From NCBI GenBank assembly GCA_900554895.1, contig USIX01000102.1, positions 1-8,128 of the forward strand: 8,128 nt of DNA. The letters run 5' to 3'. Position numbers and translations under genes: made by a program. The notes under the pieces were generated by a model that was not told where the DNA came from, did no database searches, and saw only the letters and a list, made by a program, of their open reading frames with translations. Positions 1-5,745 of the stretch are shown piece by piece; the first letter of the stretch is position 1; each line of letters begins with the position of its first letter. This DNA is from an uncultured Megamonas sp. GTDB taxonomy: Bacteria; Bacillota; Negativicutes; Selenomonadales; Selenomonadaceae.

Positions 1-232
1 TCTCAACAGTGCCGATCTGCTGGCGGGTGATGGTGGCAATGATCTGCGCCGTGTAGGGGATATTCTCGTCAAGCTGGAGCCGCCCGCCGTGTTTCAGGGA
101 TTTCAGATATAGCTTGAGCAGGATGTTGGAGTACAGAACACCGTCCTGCATACTTTCCAGCAGTACGATGGAGTCATCGTCAAAATAGTTCTCTTTGAGT
201 TTCAGGTAGTAATATTTTCGATTGTCTGACAT
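1..232 (-). CDS. Phage replisome organizer, N-terminal part (runs off the left edge)
   Basis: The gene reads leftward and leaves the window after 77 codons. It begins MSDNRKYYYLKLKENYF, followed by a segment rich in LLKLYLKSLK and GGRLQLDENIPY. This matches what I know of the phage replisome organizer N-terminal domain (Phage_rep_org_N), a winged-helix DNA-binding module in replication-initiation proteins of Firmicute phages and conjugative elements. Full-length members usually run to roughly 250-300 residues, with a C-terminal part that helps load the helicase; that part lies outside the window. The ATG at 232 has a strong Shine-Dalgarno (AAGGAGG) 5-6 bases upstream. The coding DNA is near 50-58% G+C, against about 35-40% for the genes to the right, which supports horizontal origin. 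I recognise the family from sequence pattern only. Whether the element is a prophage or a conjugative element cannot be told from here. Confidence 0.8.
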   Translation of the reverse strand, partial: MSDNRKYYYLKLKENYFDDDSIVLLESMQDGVLYSNILLKLYLKSLKHGGRLQLDENIPYTAQIIATITRQQIGTVE

Positions 233-250
233 GGGTTCCTCCTTGGGGTT

Positions 251-290
251 CGTTTTGGGCTTCTGTACACATTTAGAGGGCCGTTTTGGG
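251..290. repeat. 9-bp direct repeat CGTTTTGGG, two copies 31 bp apart
   Basis: CGTTTTGGG occurs at 251-259 and again at 282-290, so the copies sit on the same face of the helix, about three turns apart. Both lie within 60 bp upstream of the replisome organizer start. Possible roles are an operator for an element repressor or a short iteron pair. Two copies of a 9-mer in a G-rich stretch could also be chance. Confidence 0.4.
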
Positions 291-318
291 GGCCAGAGGA
301 TAAATCTATCAGGCCCCC
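288..318. repeat. GC-rich inverted repeat (hairpin) between exonuclease and replisome organizer
   Basis: GGGGGCC (288-294) pairs with GGCCCCC (312-318). Inside the 17-nt spacer, GATA (299-302) can pair with TATC (307-310) around a 4-nt loop, giving a two-tier stem. It sits about 28 bp past the exonuclease stop on the minus strand. No T-run follows on either strand, so it is not a standard Rho-independent terminator. It may still slow transcription leaving the exonuclease gene, or act in the leader of the downstream element gene. Confidence 0.5.
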
Positions 319-325
319 TCCGACA

Positions 326-354
326 CCCTTGAAAAAGTCCTTGATTTACAAGGG
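326..354. other. Imperfect palindromic site over the exonuclease stop codon; possible recombination site
   Basis: CCTTG (339-343) and CAAGG (349-353) flank a 5-bp AT centre that contains the exonuclease stop codon (346-348). A further CCCTTG at 326-331 is a direct copy of the left arm. Short inverted arms around a 5-8 bp centre at the 3' end of a gene, next to element DNA, are the usual look of a tyrosine-recombinase core site. The partner site is outside the window, so this is only a candidate. Confidence 0.3.
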
Positions 355-942
355 GTTTTCGGCCTCTAAAGCGTGACACTTAGCCCTCTGTTTCCGCTTG
401 CGCTGGGCGGCCTTGAGCAGTTCTTCCATGCTGTCAGCTCCAACAGTTCTGCCTGCTACCAGTGGAATTTTAGCACATACTTTGGCATCATCAAGCGCAT
501 CATGATGATGAAACTTTATCTGAAAAAAATCTCCCAGCGTGTTCAGTTTATGATTTGGAAGCTGCGGCCAGACCTTACGTGAAATCTGTACCGTACACGC
601 TGTCATAAAATGCGGTTTTGCCAGATGATACTGCCATATACAGCTTCTGAGTACGCTCATATCAAAAAAAGAATTATGTGCAATAACAATCCTGTTGTCC
701 AGATAAGTCCGCAAATCATTCCAAATCTGCGCGAAAGTCGGAGCATTTTCCACCATATTCGGCGTTATACCGTGAATTTTTATGTTTCCTTCTTCAAAGT
801 TCATTTCCGGAGGACGAATAAGTGTATTATACGAATCAGTCATACGGCCGTTTTCAATTACAACCACAGCAACAGAACATGCGCTGTTTCTATTGGCGTT
901 TGCTGTTTCAAAATCTATGCTGGTAAAATTCATTAAACTCAT
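346..942 (-). CDS. 3'-5' exonuclease of the DEDDh (DNA polymerase III epsilon-like) family
   Basis: This 198-residue protein is a stand-alone exonuclease domain that removes nucleotides from DNA or RNA 3' ends using two metal ions. All five catalytic residues are visible: D10 and E12 in the IDFET motif, D94 in AHNSFFDMSVL, and H147 and D152 in the HHDALDDA motif. The KIHGITPNMV segment near residue 55 is also typical. Length fits the small exonucleases, without BRCT or polymerase domains. The ATG at 942 has a GAGGTG ribosome site 5 bases upstream; M4 is a weaker alternative start. The last ~20 codons (KRKQRAKCHALEAENPL and the residues before) switch to G+C-rich DNA like the neighbouring element. 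They may therefore be a replaced or extended tail and lie beyond the catalytic fold. Cellular role (repair, RNA trimming) is not readable from sequence. Confidence 0.88.
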   Translation of the reverse strand: MSLMNFTSIDFETANANRNSACSVAVVVIENGRMTDSYNTLIRPPEMNFEEGNIKIHGITPNMVENAPTFAQIWNDLRTYLDNRIVIAHNSFFDMSVLRSCIWQYHLAKPHFMTACTVQISRKVWPQLPNHKLNTLGDFFQIKFHHHDALDDAKVCAKIPLVAGRTVGADSMEELLKAAQRKRKQRAKCHALEAENPL

Positions 943-954
943 TGTTTCACCTCA

Positions 955-1008
955 AAAAAATCTAAGATAGTACGCTATATAATATACCATAGTTATCTTA
1001 GATTTTTT
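955..1008 (-). terminator. Terminator-like 15-bp inverted repeat before the exonuclease
   Basis: AAAAAATCTAAGATA (955-969) is a perfect inverted match of 994-1008, separated by a 24-bp AT-rich spacer that is itself partly palindromic. On the minus strand it follows the flavoprotein stop (1018-1020) by about 10 bp and ends in a T-run (954-960), as expected of a Rho-independent terminator. The T-run touches the exonuclease Shine-Dalgarno (948-953), so the exonuclease has almost no separate leader. The long loop weakens the call; an operator role is also possible. Confidence 0.6.
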
Positions 1009-1017
1009 AGTCCTTAT

Positions 1018-1506
1018 TTAATTTTTGCCCGAAGTAAGTTCAATGGCTTCTTTACCGGTTAAATGGTCAATACTAAGAGACAATACGCATGTTCTGTTCC
1101 ACGCCCCATTGATTTCTTTTAAATGAGCTTCATCATCCTGCGAAACATATTTATATGCCAATTCTTTCAGTGCCGCCATTTTTTCCTCATTATTTTCCAC
1201 TTTCTCTATTTTGCCGAAAACAATTACACTGCGAAAATACGTTGTATATTTTTCTGGTACAACCGTATCTTTATCAATAATACAAAAAGATGCTTTATTC
1301 TGCTTGGCTATTATATCAAGTTTATAACCGGACAGGGCACAATGAAAATAAATTCTTTCATTATAATATATATAATTGAGCGGTACAGCATACGGATATT
1401 CACCTTCCGCTGCCAAAGCCAATGTACCGACAGTCTGATTTTGCAGGATTTTTACACATTCTTCCGTTGAAAGCTGCTGTCTTATACGGCGCATTGATTT
1501 AAACAA
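1018..1506 (-). CDS. Pyridoxamine 5'-phosphate oxidase-related (NimA-like) flavin-binding protein
   Basis: This 162-residue protein belongs to the FMN-binding split-barrel family that includes nitroimidazole reductase NimA. Family marks in order are the MRRIRQQLSTEE opening, GTLAL with PYAVPLNYIYYN (27-49), the IYFHCALSGYKLD stretch with H55, and YFRSVIVFGKI in the middle. Such proteins are cytoplasmic and usually dimeric. They bind FMN, or sometimes haem or F420, and reduce nitro compounds or unknown substrates. The real substrate here is not predictable, and NimA-type drug resistance should not be assumed. I chose the TTG at 1506 because AGGGGG (1514-1519) lies 7 bases upstream of it. The family-like ATG at 1494 (residue 5) would be 19 bases away. 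The gene follows nfnB on the same strand after a 143-bp gap and may be partly read through from it. Confidence 0.85.
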   Translation of the reverse strand: MFKSMRRIRQQLSTEECVKILQNQTVGTLALAAEGEYPYAVPLNYIYYNERIYFHCALSGYKLDIIAKQNKASFCIIDKDTVVPEKYTTYFRSVIVFGKIEKVENNEEKMAALKELAYKYVSQDDEAHLKEINGAWNRTCVLSLSIDHLTGKEAIELTSGKN

Positions 1507-1513
1507 TATAAAT

Positions 1514-1519
1514 CCCCCT
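1514..1519 (-). promoter_or_regulatory. Ribosome binding site AGGGGG that selects a TTG start
   Basis: On the minus strand AGGGGG is followed by 7 bases and then TTG at 1506. The next in-frame ATG (1494) is too far away at 19 bases. This favours TTG initiation of the NimA-like gene. Confidence 0.6.
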
Positions 1520-1537
1520 ATAAAATAATGAGTTTAA

Positions 1538-1552
1538 TGCAATGTAATTGCA
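1538..1552. promoter_or_regulatory. Operator-like palindrome TGCAAT-N3-ATTGCA
   Basis: A perfect 6-3-6 inverted repeat lies 32-46 bp upstream of the NimA-like start, where a promoter would be expected. The arms are too short and the loop too AT-rich for a terminator. I do not recognise it as the site of a known regulator. No convincing -35/-10 pair could be placed around it. The rest of 1521-1649 holds only a weak 5-bp hairpin (1594-1606) followed on the minus strand by TATTTTT, which may end nfnB transcripts inefficiently. Confidence 0.4.
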
Positions 1553-1649
1553 CCAGATATTTTTTTCTTCCAAAAAAGAAGCATTCAAAAATAAAGTTTT
1601 TAACTTATAGCTGGTTAGAACTTTTCGCTTTATAAATAAACAATAAATA

Positions 1650-3056
1650 TTATTTAGCAAATTTTTCTTTCAAATATTCATCAATTGCTTTCGCCGCTTT
1701 TTTACCGGCACCCATAGCTAAAATAACAGTAGCAGCTCCTGTTACGATATCACCCCCGGCAAACACACCTTCTTTAGAAGTCCTGCAGTTTTCTTCATCA
1801 GCTACAATATTGCCGCGTTTATTTACAGCCATATCAGGGGTGGTCGACTGCACAAGCGGATTTGGTCCCTGCCCGATGGCAATTACCACTGTATCTACGG
1901 CTAAATCAAATTCGGAACCTGCAATCGGCACAGGGCGGCGTCTGCCGGAAGCATCCGGTTCTCCCAGTTCCATTTTTATACAGCGAATACCTGTTACATA
2001 GCCGTTTTCATCACCTAAAATTTCCACCGGATTGTTTAAAAGACGGAAATCTATACCTTCTTCTTTGGCATGTTCCACTTCTTCGCGGCGCGCCGGCAGT
2101 TCCGCTTCACTTCTGCGATAAACGATATAAACATGCTGTGCACCAAGACGAAGTGCCGTACGTGCCGAATCCATTGCCACATTGCCACCGCCGACAACAG
2201 CAACGACTTTACCTACTTTTATCGGTGTCGCATACTGCGGGAAACGATATGCTTTCATCAGGTTGCAGCGCGTTAAAAATTCATTTGAAGAATAAACTCC
2301 GTTAAAATTTTCTCCCGGAATATTCATAAAATGCGGCAGGCCTGCTCCTGTTGCAACAAACACAGCAGAAAAATCATATTCACGCATTAAATCGTCTATT
2401 GTAAATAATTTACCTATAACAGCATTAACTTCAATTTTTACGCCCATTTTGCGCAGATTATCTATTTCCGGTTTAACTACATCTTCTTTCGGCAGACGAA
2501 ACTCCGGAATACCGTAGGAAAGTACACCGCCTGCCGTATGCAGTGCTTCAAAAATCGTTACCTGATAACCAATTTTTGCCAAATCACTGGCACAGGCAAG
2601 TCCGGCCGGACCGGAACCGATAATTGCTACTTTCGGCATATCTTCCCTGACGGTTTTTTCAATCTTTTCCGTACTGTTATTCATGCAATAATCCGCTACA
2701 AAGCGTTCCAGTCTGCCGATACCGACCGGCTCGCCCTTTATGCCCATAATGCAGTATTTTTCACACTGGTTTTCCTGCGGACATACTCGGCCGCAAATAG
2801 CAGGCAGACTGTTGCTTTCTTTGATTTTTTCATTAGCACCGATAAAATCTCTTTCTTTTATCTTAGCAATAAATTCCGGAATATCCACTTCAACAGGGCA
2901 TCCTTTACGGCAATGCGGCACTTTGCAGTGCAAACAGCGGTTTGCTTCCGCTACAGCAAGTTCTTCCGTATAACCAAGAGCTACTTCATTAAAATTATGC
3001 GCACGGGCTTTCGGGTCCTGCTCCGGCATTTTATGTTTCTGCATAACTAAAGCCAT
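1650..3056 (-). CDS. nfnB: NADH-dependent ferredoxin:NADP+ oxidoreductase, large subunit NfnB (often labelled glutamate synthase small subunit)
   Basis: This 468-residue iron-sulfur flavoprotein is the NADP(H)-side subunit of the electron-bifurcating Nfn/Sud complex. The N-terminal ferredoxin-like region carries C41, C44, C49, C53 and C88, C92, C98, C102 for two [4Fe-4S] clusters. In characterised Nfn one cluster uses a Glu ligand; E95 or E99 is placed for this. The FAD site is GSGPAG at 147-152, the NADP site GGGNVAMD at 289-296 with the YRRSEAELPAR segment after it, and the second FAD motif AGGD near 433-436. I use ATG 3056, not the TTG at 3078-3080 that opens the same frame. GGAGG lies 9 bases before ATG 3056, and this start is 1 nt after the nfnA stop, suggesting translational coupling. 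No glutamate synthase large subunit is nearby. SudA (sulfide dehydrogenase) is the same family and remains possible. Confidence 0.87.
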   Translation of the reverse strand: MALVMQKHKMPEQDPKARAHNFNEVALGYTEELAVAEANRCLHCKVPHCRKGCPVEVDIPEFIAKIKERDFIGANEKIKESNSLPAICGRVCPQENQCEKYCIMGIKGEPVGIGRLERFVADYCMNNSTEKIEKTVREDMPKVAIIGSGPAGLACASDLAKIGYQVTIFEALHTAGGVLSYGIPEFRLPKEDVVKPEIDNLRKMGVKIEVNAVIGKLFTIDDLMREYDFSAVFVATGAGLPHFMNIPGENFNGVYSSNEFLTRCNLMKAYRFPQYATPIKVGKVVAVVGGGNVAMDSARTALRLGAQHVYIVYRRSEAELPARREEVEHAKEEGIDFRLLNNPVEILGDENGYVTGIRCIKMELGEPDASGRRRPVPIAGSEFDLAVDTVVIAIGQGPNPLVQSTTPDMAVNKRGNIVADEENCRTSKEGVFAGGDIVTGAATVILAMGAGKKAAKAIDEYLKEKFAK

Positions 3057-3057
3057 T

Positions 3058-3915
3058 TTATTTTTCCTCCATTGCTTCAACCTGTTTAGCCAGACGGCAA
3101 ATATGGTCTTTTTCTTGTGCTTCCTGCGGACGATACATACGCTGACGCTCCATCAGATTTACAAAATCAACAAGATGAGCGTCAAATTCCGGACCATCCA
3201 CGCAGGCAAATTTTATCTTATCACCAACCTGTACACGGCAGCCGCCGCACATTCCCGTACCGTCAACCATAATCGGGTTCAAGCTGACAATCGTTTTAAT
3301 ATTATACGGACGGGTCGTATCCGCCACCGTCTTCATCATGATTACAGGCCCTATAGCTACAACTTCGGAAATATTCGTTCCTTTGTCAATAAGCTGCTGG
3401 AGAGCTGTTGTTACGAAACCTTTAATGCCGAAAGAACCGTCATCGGTTGTTACGATGACTTCATCCGACACTTTTTCCATTTCATCTTTTAAAATCAATA
3501 TATCCTTATTTTTCGCACCCATAATCGTAATTACATGATTGCCGGCTTCGTGCATAGCTCTGGCAATAGGATAAATAGGTGCAACACCGATACCGCCGCC
3601 GATGCAGACAACAGTTCCCATACCTGGACGAATATCCGTTTTTTTACCGAGCGGACCTACCAAGTCAAGAATACTGTCACCTTTATTTAATTGCGCCAAC
3701 ATTGTCGTCGAAGCACCGACTACCATAAAAATAATATCAATTGTGCCTTTTTCACGGTCAAAATCGGCAATCGTAAGCGGCACACGTTCACCGTATTCAT
3801 TGACACGCAAAACGACAAACTGTCCCGGCTGTGCTTTTTTAGCAATAAACGGTGCTTCAAGTGTAAACTGCAAAATATTTTCGTGCAAAACTTTGCGCTC
3901 TAAAATTTTATACAT
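3058..3915 (-). CDS. nfnA: NADH-dependent ferredoxin:NADP+ oxidoreductase, small subunit NfnA (sulfide/dihydroorotate dehydrogenase-like)
   Basis: This 285-residue protein has the ferredoxin-reductase fold of PyrK, SudB and NfnA. A flavin-binding barrel carries RVPLTIAD (44-51), the NAD site is GGGIGVAP (106-113), and the C-terminal [2Fe-2S] site reads D218-x4-C223-x2-C226-x11-C238. Asp in place of the first Cys is the reported ligand set of Nfn small subunits and separates it from PyrK, which has four Cys. Together with NfnB it reversibly couples NADPH oxidation to reduction of NAD+ and ferredoxin in the cytoplasm. It is the first gene of the pair. The ATG at 3915 has GGAGAG 5 bases upstream, and the last codons contain the nfnB ribosome site. 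No pyrD or other pyr gene is beside it, which also argues against PyrK. Confidence 0.87.
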   Translation of the reverse strand: MYKILERKVLHENILQFTLEAPFIAKKAQPGQFVVLRVNEYGERVPLTIADFDREKGTIDIIFMVVGASTTMLAQLNKGDSILDLVGPLGKKTDIRPGMGTVVCIGGGIGVAPIYPIARAMHEAGNHVITIMGAKNKDILILKDEMEKVSDEVIVTTDDGSFGIKGFVTTALQQLIDKGTNISEVVAIGPVIMMKTVADTTRPYNIKTIVSLNPIMVDGTGMCGGCRVQVGDKIKFACVDGPEFDAHLVDFVNLMERQRMYRPQEAQEKDHICRLAKQVEAMEEK

Positions 3916-3957
3916 AAAAACTCTCCTTTATAATATAAACTATAATAAAAATTTATC

Positions 3958-3999
3958 ATCTCATAAAAAATTTTGAGATTTAAAATAATTTTCAGTCAA
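3958..3999 (-). promoter_or_regulatory. Putative nfnAB promoter with an inverted repeat over the -10
   Basis: On the minus strand TTGACT (3999-3994) is followed after 18 bp by CAAAAT (3975-3970), giving a start near 3963 and a leader of about 48 nt. The inverted repeat ATCTCA/TGAGAT (3958-3963 and 3974-3979) covers the -10 and the start point, the right place for a repressor site. It could instead be a weak hairpin ending metF transcripts. The box matches are moderate. Confidence 0.35.
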
Positions 4000-4013
4000 C
4001 TATAAGTATTGTA

Positions 4014-4048
4014 CTTTTCCTTCATTATAATATATAACTTAGGAAAAG
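4014..4048. repeat. 8-bp inverted repeat CTTTTCCT/AGGAAAAG just after metF
   Basis: The arms at 4014-4021 and 4041-4048 are perfect, with a 19-bp AT-rich loop. On the minus strand it begins 12 bp after the metF stop (4060-4062), where a terminator belongs, but no T-run follows. It is a weak terminator or an mRNA 3'-end stabiliser at most. Confidence 0.35.
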
Positions 4049-4059
4049 CAACGCATATT

Positions 4060-4803
4060 TTATTTCAATACGCCTTCCAGATACGGCATTATTTTTGCCT
4101 TTATCGGCATCAAGTAAACATTATGATTGTGCTTTCTGGCAAAGTCAACCACACGGCGAGCAAAATCAATATTCCACTCAAGCGTAGGCTCAAAATCTTT
4201 CGGGAAAATTACATTGTTTTTATTGCGCCAGTAACTCACCGAACGCGCTGACAATACCGGCGATACACCCCAGTAAATTTCCAATCCTTCCAGAAGGTCA
4301 GCATACATCTCCAGATAACGCATATCAAAAAACGGTTGCGTGAAAAAACCTTTTGCTCCGGCTAAAATTTTGCGGCGAATGCGGTATTCTTCTTCTTTCA
4401 TGCTGCTTCTGTACTGGTCGATACCGGCATAAACTTTTATTTCCTGCATTTCTTCGCTGAATTTTTTTATGATATCCGTACTGATTGTCGGATATACCTG
4501 ATACGTCATAGTCTGCGGCGGGTCTCCCTCAATAACAAGCACTTCATTTATGCCGTATTCTTTCAATTTGTCTTTTATCGGCAATTCCTGTGTAAAATCA
4601 AAATCCATAGCACGCAAATGCGGTACAGCTTCTTTAAAATACTTTCTGGCAAGACCGGCGCCGTCCCAGCTGCGAGTCTCACAGCTTAATAAATCCGGCA
4701 CATTTATAAAATCCACAGCAGGGATATCTGCTTTTATTGTTTTAAGTTCATCTTCAAATACAGTTAAATCGCGTGGTACAAGTTCTACTGCAATCTTTGT
4801 CAT
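4060..4803 (-). CDS. metF: Methylenetetrahydrofolate reductase, short form
   Basis: The 247-residue protein reduces 5,10-methylene-THF to 5-methyl-THF using FAD in a TIM barrel, feeding methionine synthesis and one-carbon flow. Matches to the family are the strand-1 glutamate in IAVELVPRD (E7), the flavin-contact Asp in EGDPPQ (D94), the folate-binding Gln in GFFTQPFFD (Q156), and the GVSPVLS stretch near residue 190. It is shorter than the roughly 295-residue E. coli enzyme; the compact form is familiar to me from anaerobic Firmicutes. The ATG at 4803 has GGGAGA 5 bases upstream. It is transcribed toward nfnAB with a 144-bp gap that appears to hold a separate promoter. No metV partner is in the window, so its electron donor is unknown; ferredoxin, NADH or NADPH linked through Nfn would fit. 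Family call firm, exact donor not. Confidence 0.85.
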   Translation of the reverse strand: MTKIAVELVPRDLTVFEDELKTIKADIPAVDFINVPDLLSCETRSWDGAGLARKYFKEAVPHLRAMDFDFTQELPIKDKLKEYGINEVLVIEGDPPQTMTYQVYPTISTDIIKKFSEEMQEIKVYAGIDQYRSSMKEEEYRIRRKILAGAKGFFTQPFFDMRYLEMYADLLEGLEIYWGVSPVLSARSVSYWRNKNNVIFPKDFEPTLEWNIDFARRVVDFARKHNHNVYLMPIKAKIMPYLEGVLK

Positions 4804-4842
4804 AAAAATCTCCCTTCGTTAACAACGTACTGATATTTTTCT

Positions 4843-4851
4843 ATTATAACA
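4843..4851 (-). promoter_or_regulatory. metF promoter, extended -10 TGTTATAAT
   Basis: The minus strand reads TG-T-TATAAT here, a consensus extended -10, with a start near 4836 and a 5' leader of about 33 nt before ATG 4803. The -35 position holds only TGTTTA at 17 bp spacing; extended -10 promoters tolerate a poor -35. The rest of 4852-4971 shows two small hairpins (4940-4953 and 4957-4972) and no gene. Confidence 0.6.
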
Positions 4852-4971
4852 CACATTTGTATTTTTAAACAGCATATACTGTAATTCATTATCTATATTC
4901 TATGTTTCATCGTAAATTACAAAAACTGCCGAACCGTTTTTCCCTGCCGGGAATACTATAGATAAAGCTAT

Positions 4972-5010
4972 AAAAAAACTGCAACAAAATATTTTTCTAC
5001 TTTGTTGCAG
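4972..5010 (-). terminator. Rho-independent terminator of the DUF6630-like gene
   Basis: CTGCAACAAA (4979-4988) pairs perfectly with TTTGTTGCAG (5001-5010) around a 12-nt loop. On the minus strand the stem runs directly into seven Ts (4978-4972). It begins 7 bp past the stop codon at 5018-5020. Confidence 0.9.
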
Positions 5011-5017
5011 CCTGATT

Positions 5018-5608
5018 TTAGTACACACTAGAAATATGCCTTCCGATACTGTCCGCCAAGTCCTCCAACTGTTCCAGTACATCACAGTCTATCGGAAATA
5101 TCACATAACCTTCGCTGTTTATATCTATCATGCCGATACACACATTTTCATCCGCCCATTTATTGTCCAGATATTTACACCAGCTTACAATATTATCATC
5201 TTCTATTAAATCTTCATCATTTTCGTAATCAAATACATCTTCATCATCTTCATCCACATCATATCTGTCTATACTGTAACTATCATCCAGAAATTTGCTG
5301 TCAAGCGTAAGCCCGTATTCTTTAAAACCGCGAAGATTTTTTAATTCCCAGCCGAAATCCGTCAGCTGAACATTATCATCCGCTTCATATACATAATTAT
5401 TGCGGATTAAACAATTCACCATGCCAAGCCACTGCAAATCCTCCGTCGAATCATCTTCCAGCGTCATGCTTCTGTCTTCATACTCTTCTATATACGTAGC
5501 AACATATGCCTCGATATTGTCGATACATTCTTCCACTTCCGCCAGTACATCATTATCATTATTGCTTATTATTCCGGCTATTTTCAGCAGGATTTCTTCT
5601 CTTTCCAT
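5018..5608 (-). CDS. Highly acidic DUF6630-like protein of unknown function
   Basis: The 196-residue protein has no signal peptide or membrane segment. About 55 residues are Asp or Glu against about 12 Lys or Arg, so its isoelectric point must be very low. The pieces LQWLGMVNCLI (58-68), LKNLRGFKEYGLTLD (89-103), WCKYLDNKW (143-151) and the end region with GYVIFPID (167-174) resemble, from memory, the DUF6630 family, which has the same order of conserved tryptophans. Between them lies an acidic stretch (107-139) that looks like a low-complexity insert. The ATG at 5608 has GAGGG 7 bases upstream. It is a single-gene unit: its own terminator follows, and nfo lies divergently 286 bp away. A shared palindromic element sits about 110 bp upstream. 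Function is unknown; an immunity-type or SMI1-like scaffold protein is another possibility, with no direct support. Confidence 0.7.
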   Translation of the reverse strand: MEREEILLKIAGIISNNDNDVLAEVEECIDNIEAYVATYIEEYEDRSMTLEDDSTEDLQWLGMVNCLIRNNYVYEADDNVQLTDFGWELKNLRGFKEYGLTLDSKFLDDSYSIDRYDVDEDDEDVFDYENDEDLIEDDNIVSWCKYLDNKWADENVCIGMIDINSEGYVIFPIDCDVLEQLEDLADSIGRHISSVY

Positions 5609-5717
5609 TTTCTATCCCTCACTTTATAAAATCTCTTAATTAATTATTTCCGTACATGTTTTTAAAATTCCTCTTAATTTATTAAAAAAACCTATTGCAC
5701 TAATAAAATAAAAAAAA

Positions 5718-5745
5718 TTGCCGTTTCAGCACAATATAACATAAA
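5718..5745. promoter_or_regulatory. Shared palindromic element, copy A (upstream of the DUF6630-like gene)
   Basis: TGCCGTTTCAGCA followed by CAATATAACAT matches copy B near 8099-8127 at 25 of 29 positions. Read on the minus strand it gives a TATATT box and then TGCTG-AAA-CGGCA, whose arms pair with one G-U wobble, followed by TTTTTTTT. It could be a promoter with an operator at the start point (TTAAGA lies 18 bp before TATATT), an attenuator hairpin, or a small extragenic repeat. No minus-strand gene ends here, so a plain gene terminator is unlikely. The rest of 5609-5827 is very AT-rich with no gene that I can support. Confidence 0.5.

Noticed and set aside
2538..3050. 170-codon + strand open frame opposite nfnB, and similar + strand frames opposite nfnA, metF and the exonuclease
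   Set aside because: Antisense shadows of well-supported genes: no ribosome sites, no recognisable domain, composition set by the opposite strand.
1650..3056. Glutamate synthase small subunit (GltD)
   Set aside because: Homologous, but there is no large subunit nearby and the adjacent small subunit has the Nfn-type Asp/Cys3 cluster site.
3057..3080. Upstream TTG start that lengthens NfnB by 8 residues (overlap with nfnA)
   Set aside because: The TTG at 3078-3080 lacks a ribosome site at proper distance, while ATG 3056 has GGAGG 9 bases upstream and gives the family-like start 1 nt after the nfnA stop.
3058..3915. PyrK, electron-transfer subunit of dihydroorotate dehydrogenase
   Set aside because: The first cluster Cys is Asp and no pyrD or other pyrimidine gene is adjacent.
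4940..4972. Two small hairpins (TTCCC/GGGAA and TATAG/CTATA) after the terminator at 4972-5010
   Set aside because: Stems of 5 bp with no conserved context; not enough for a small RNA or terminator call.
4900..5085. 61-codon minus-strand frame at the end of the DUF6630-like gene
   Set aside because: It overlaps that gene's 3' end and runs straight through its strong terminator.
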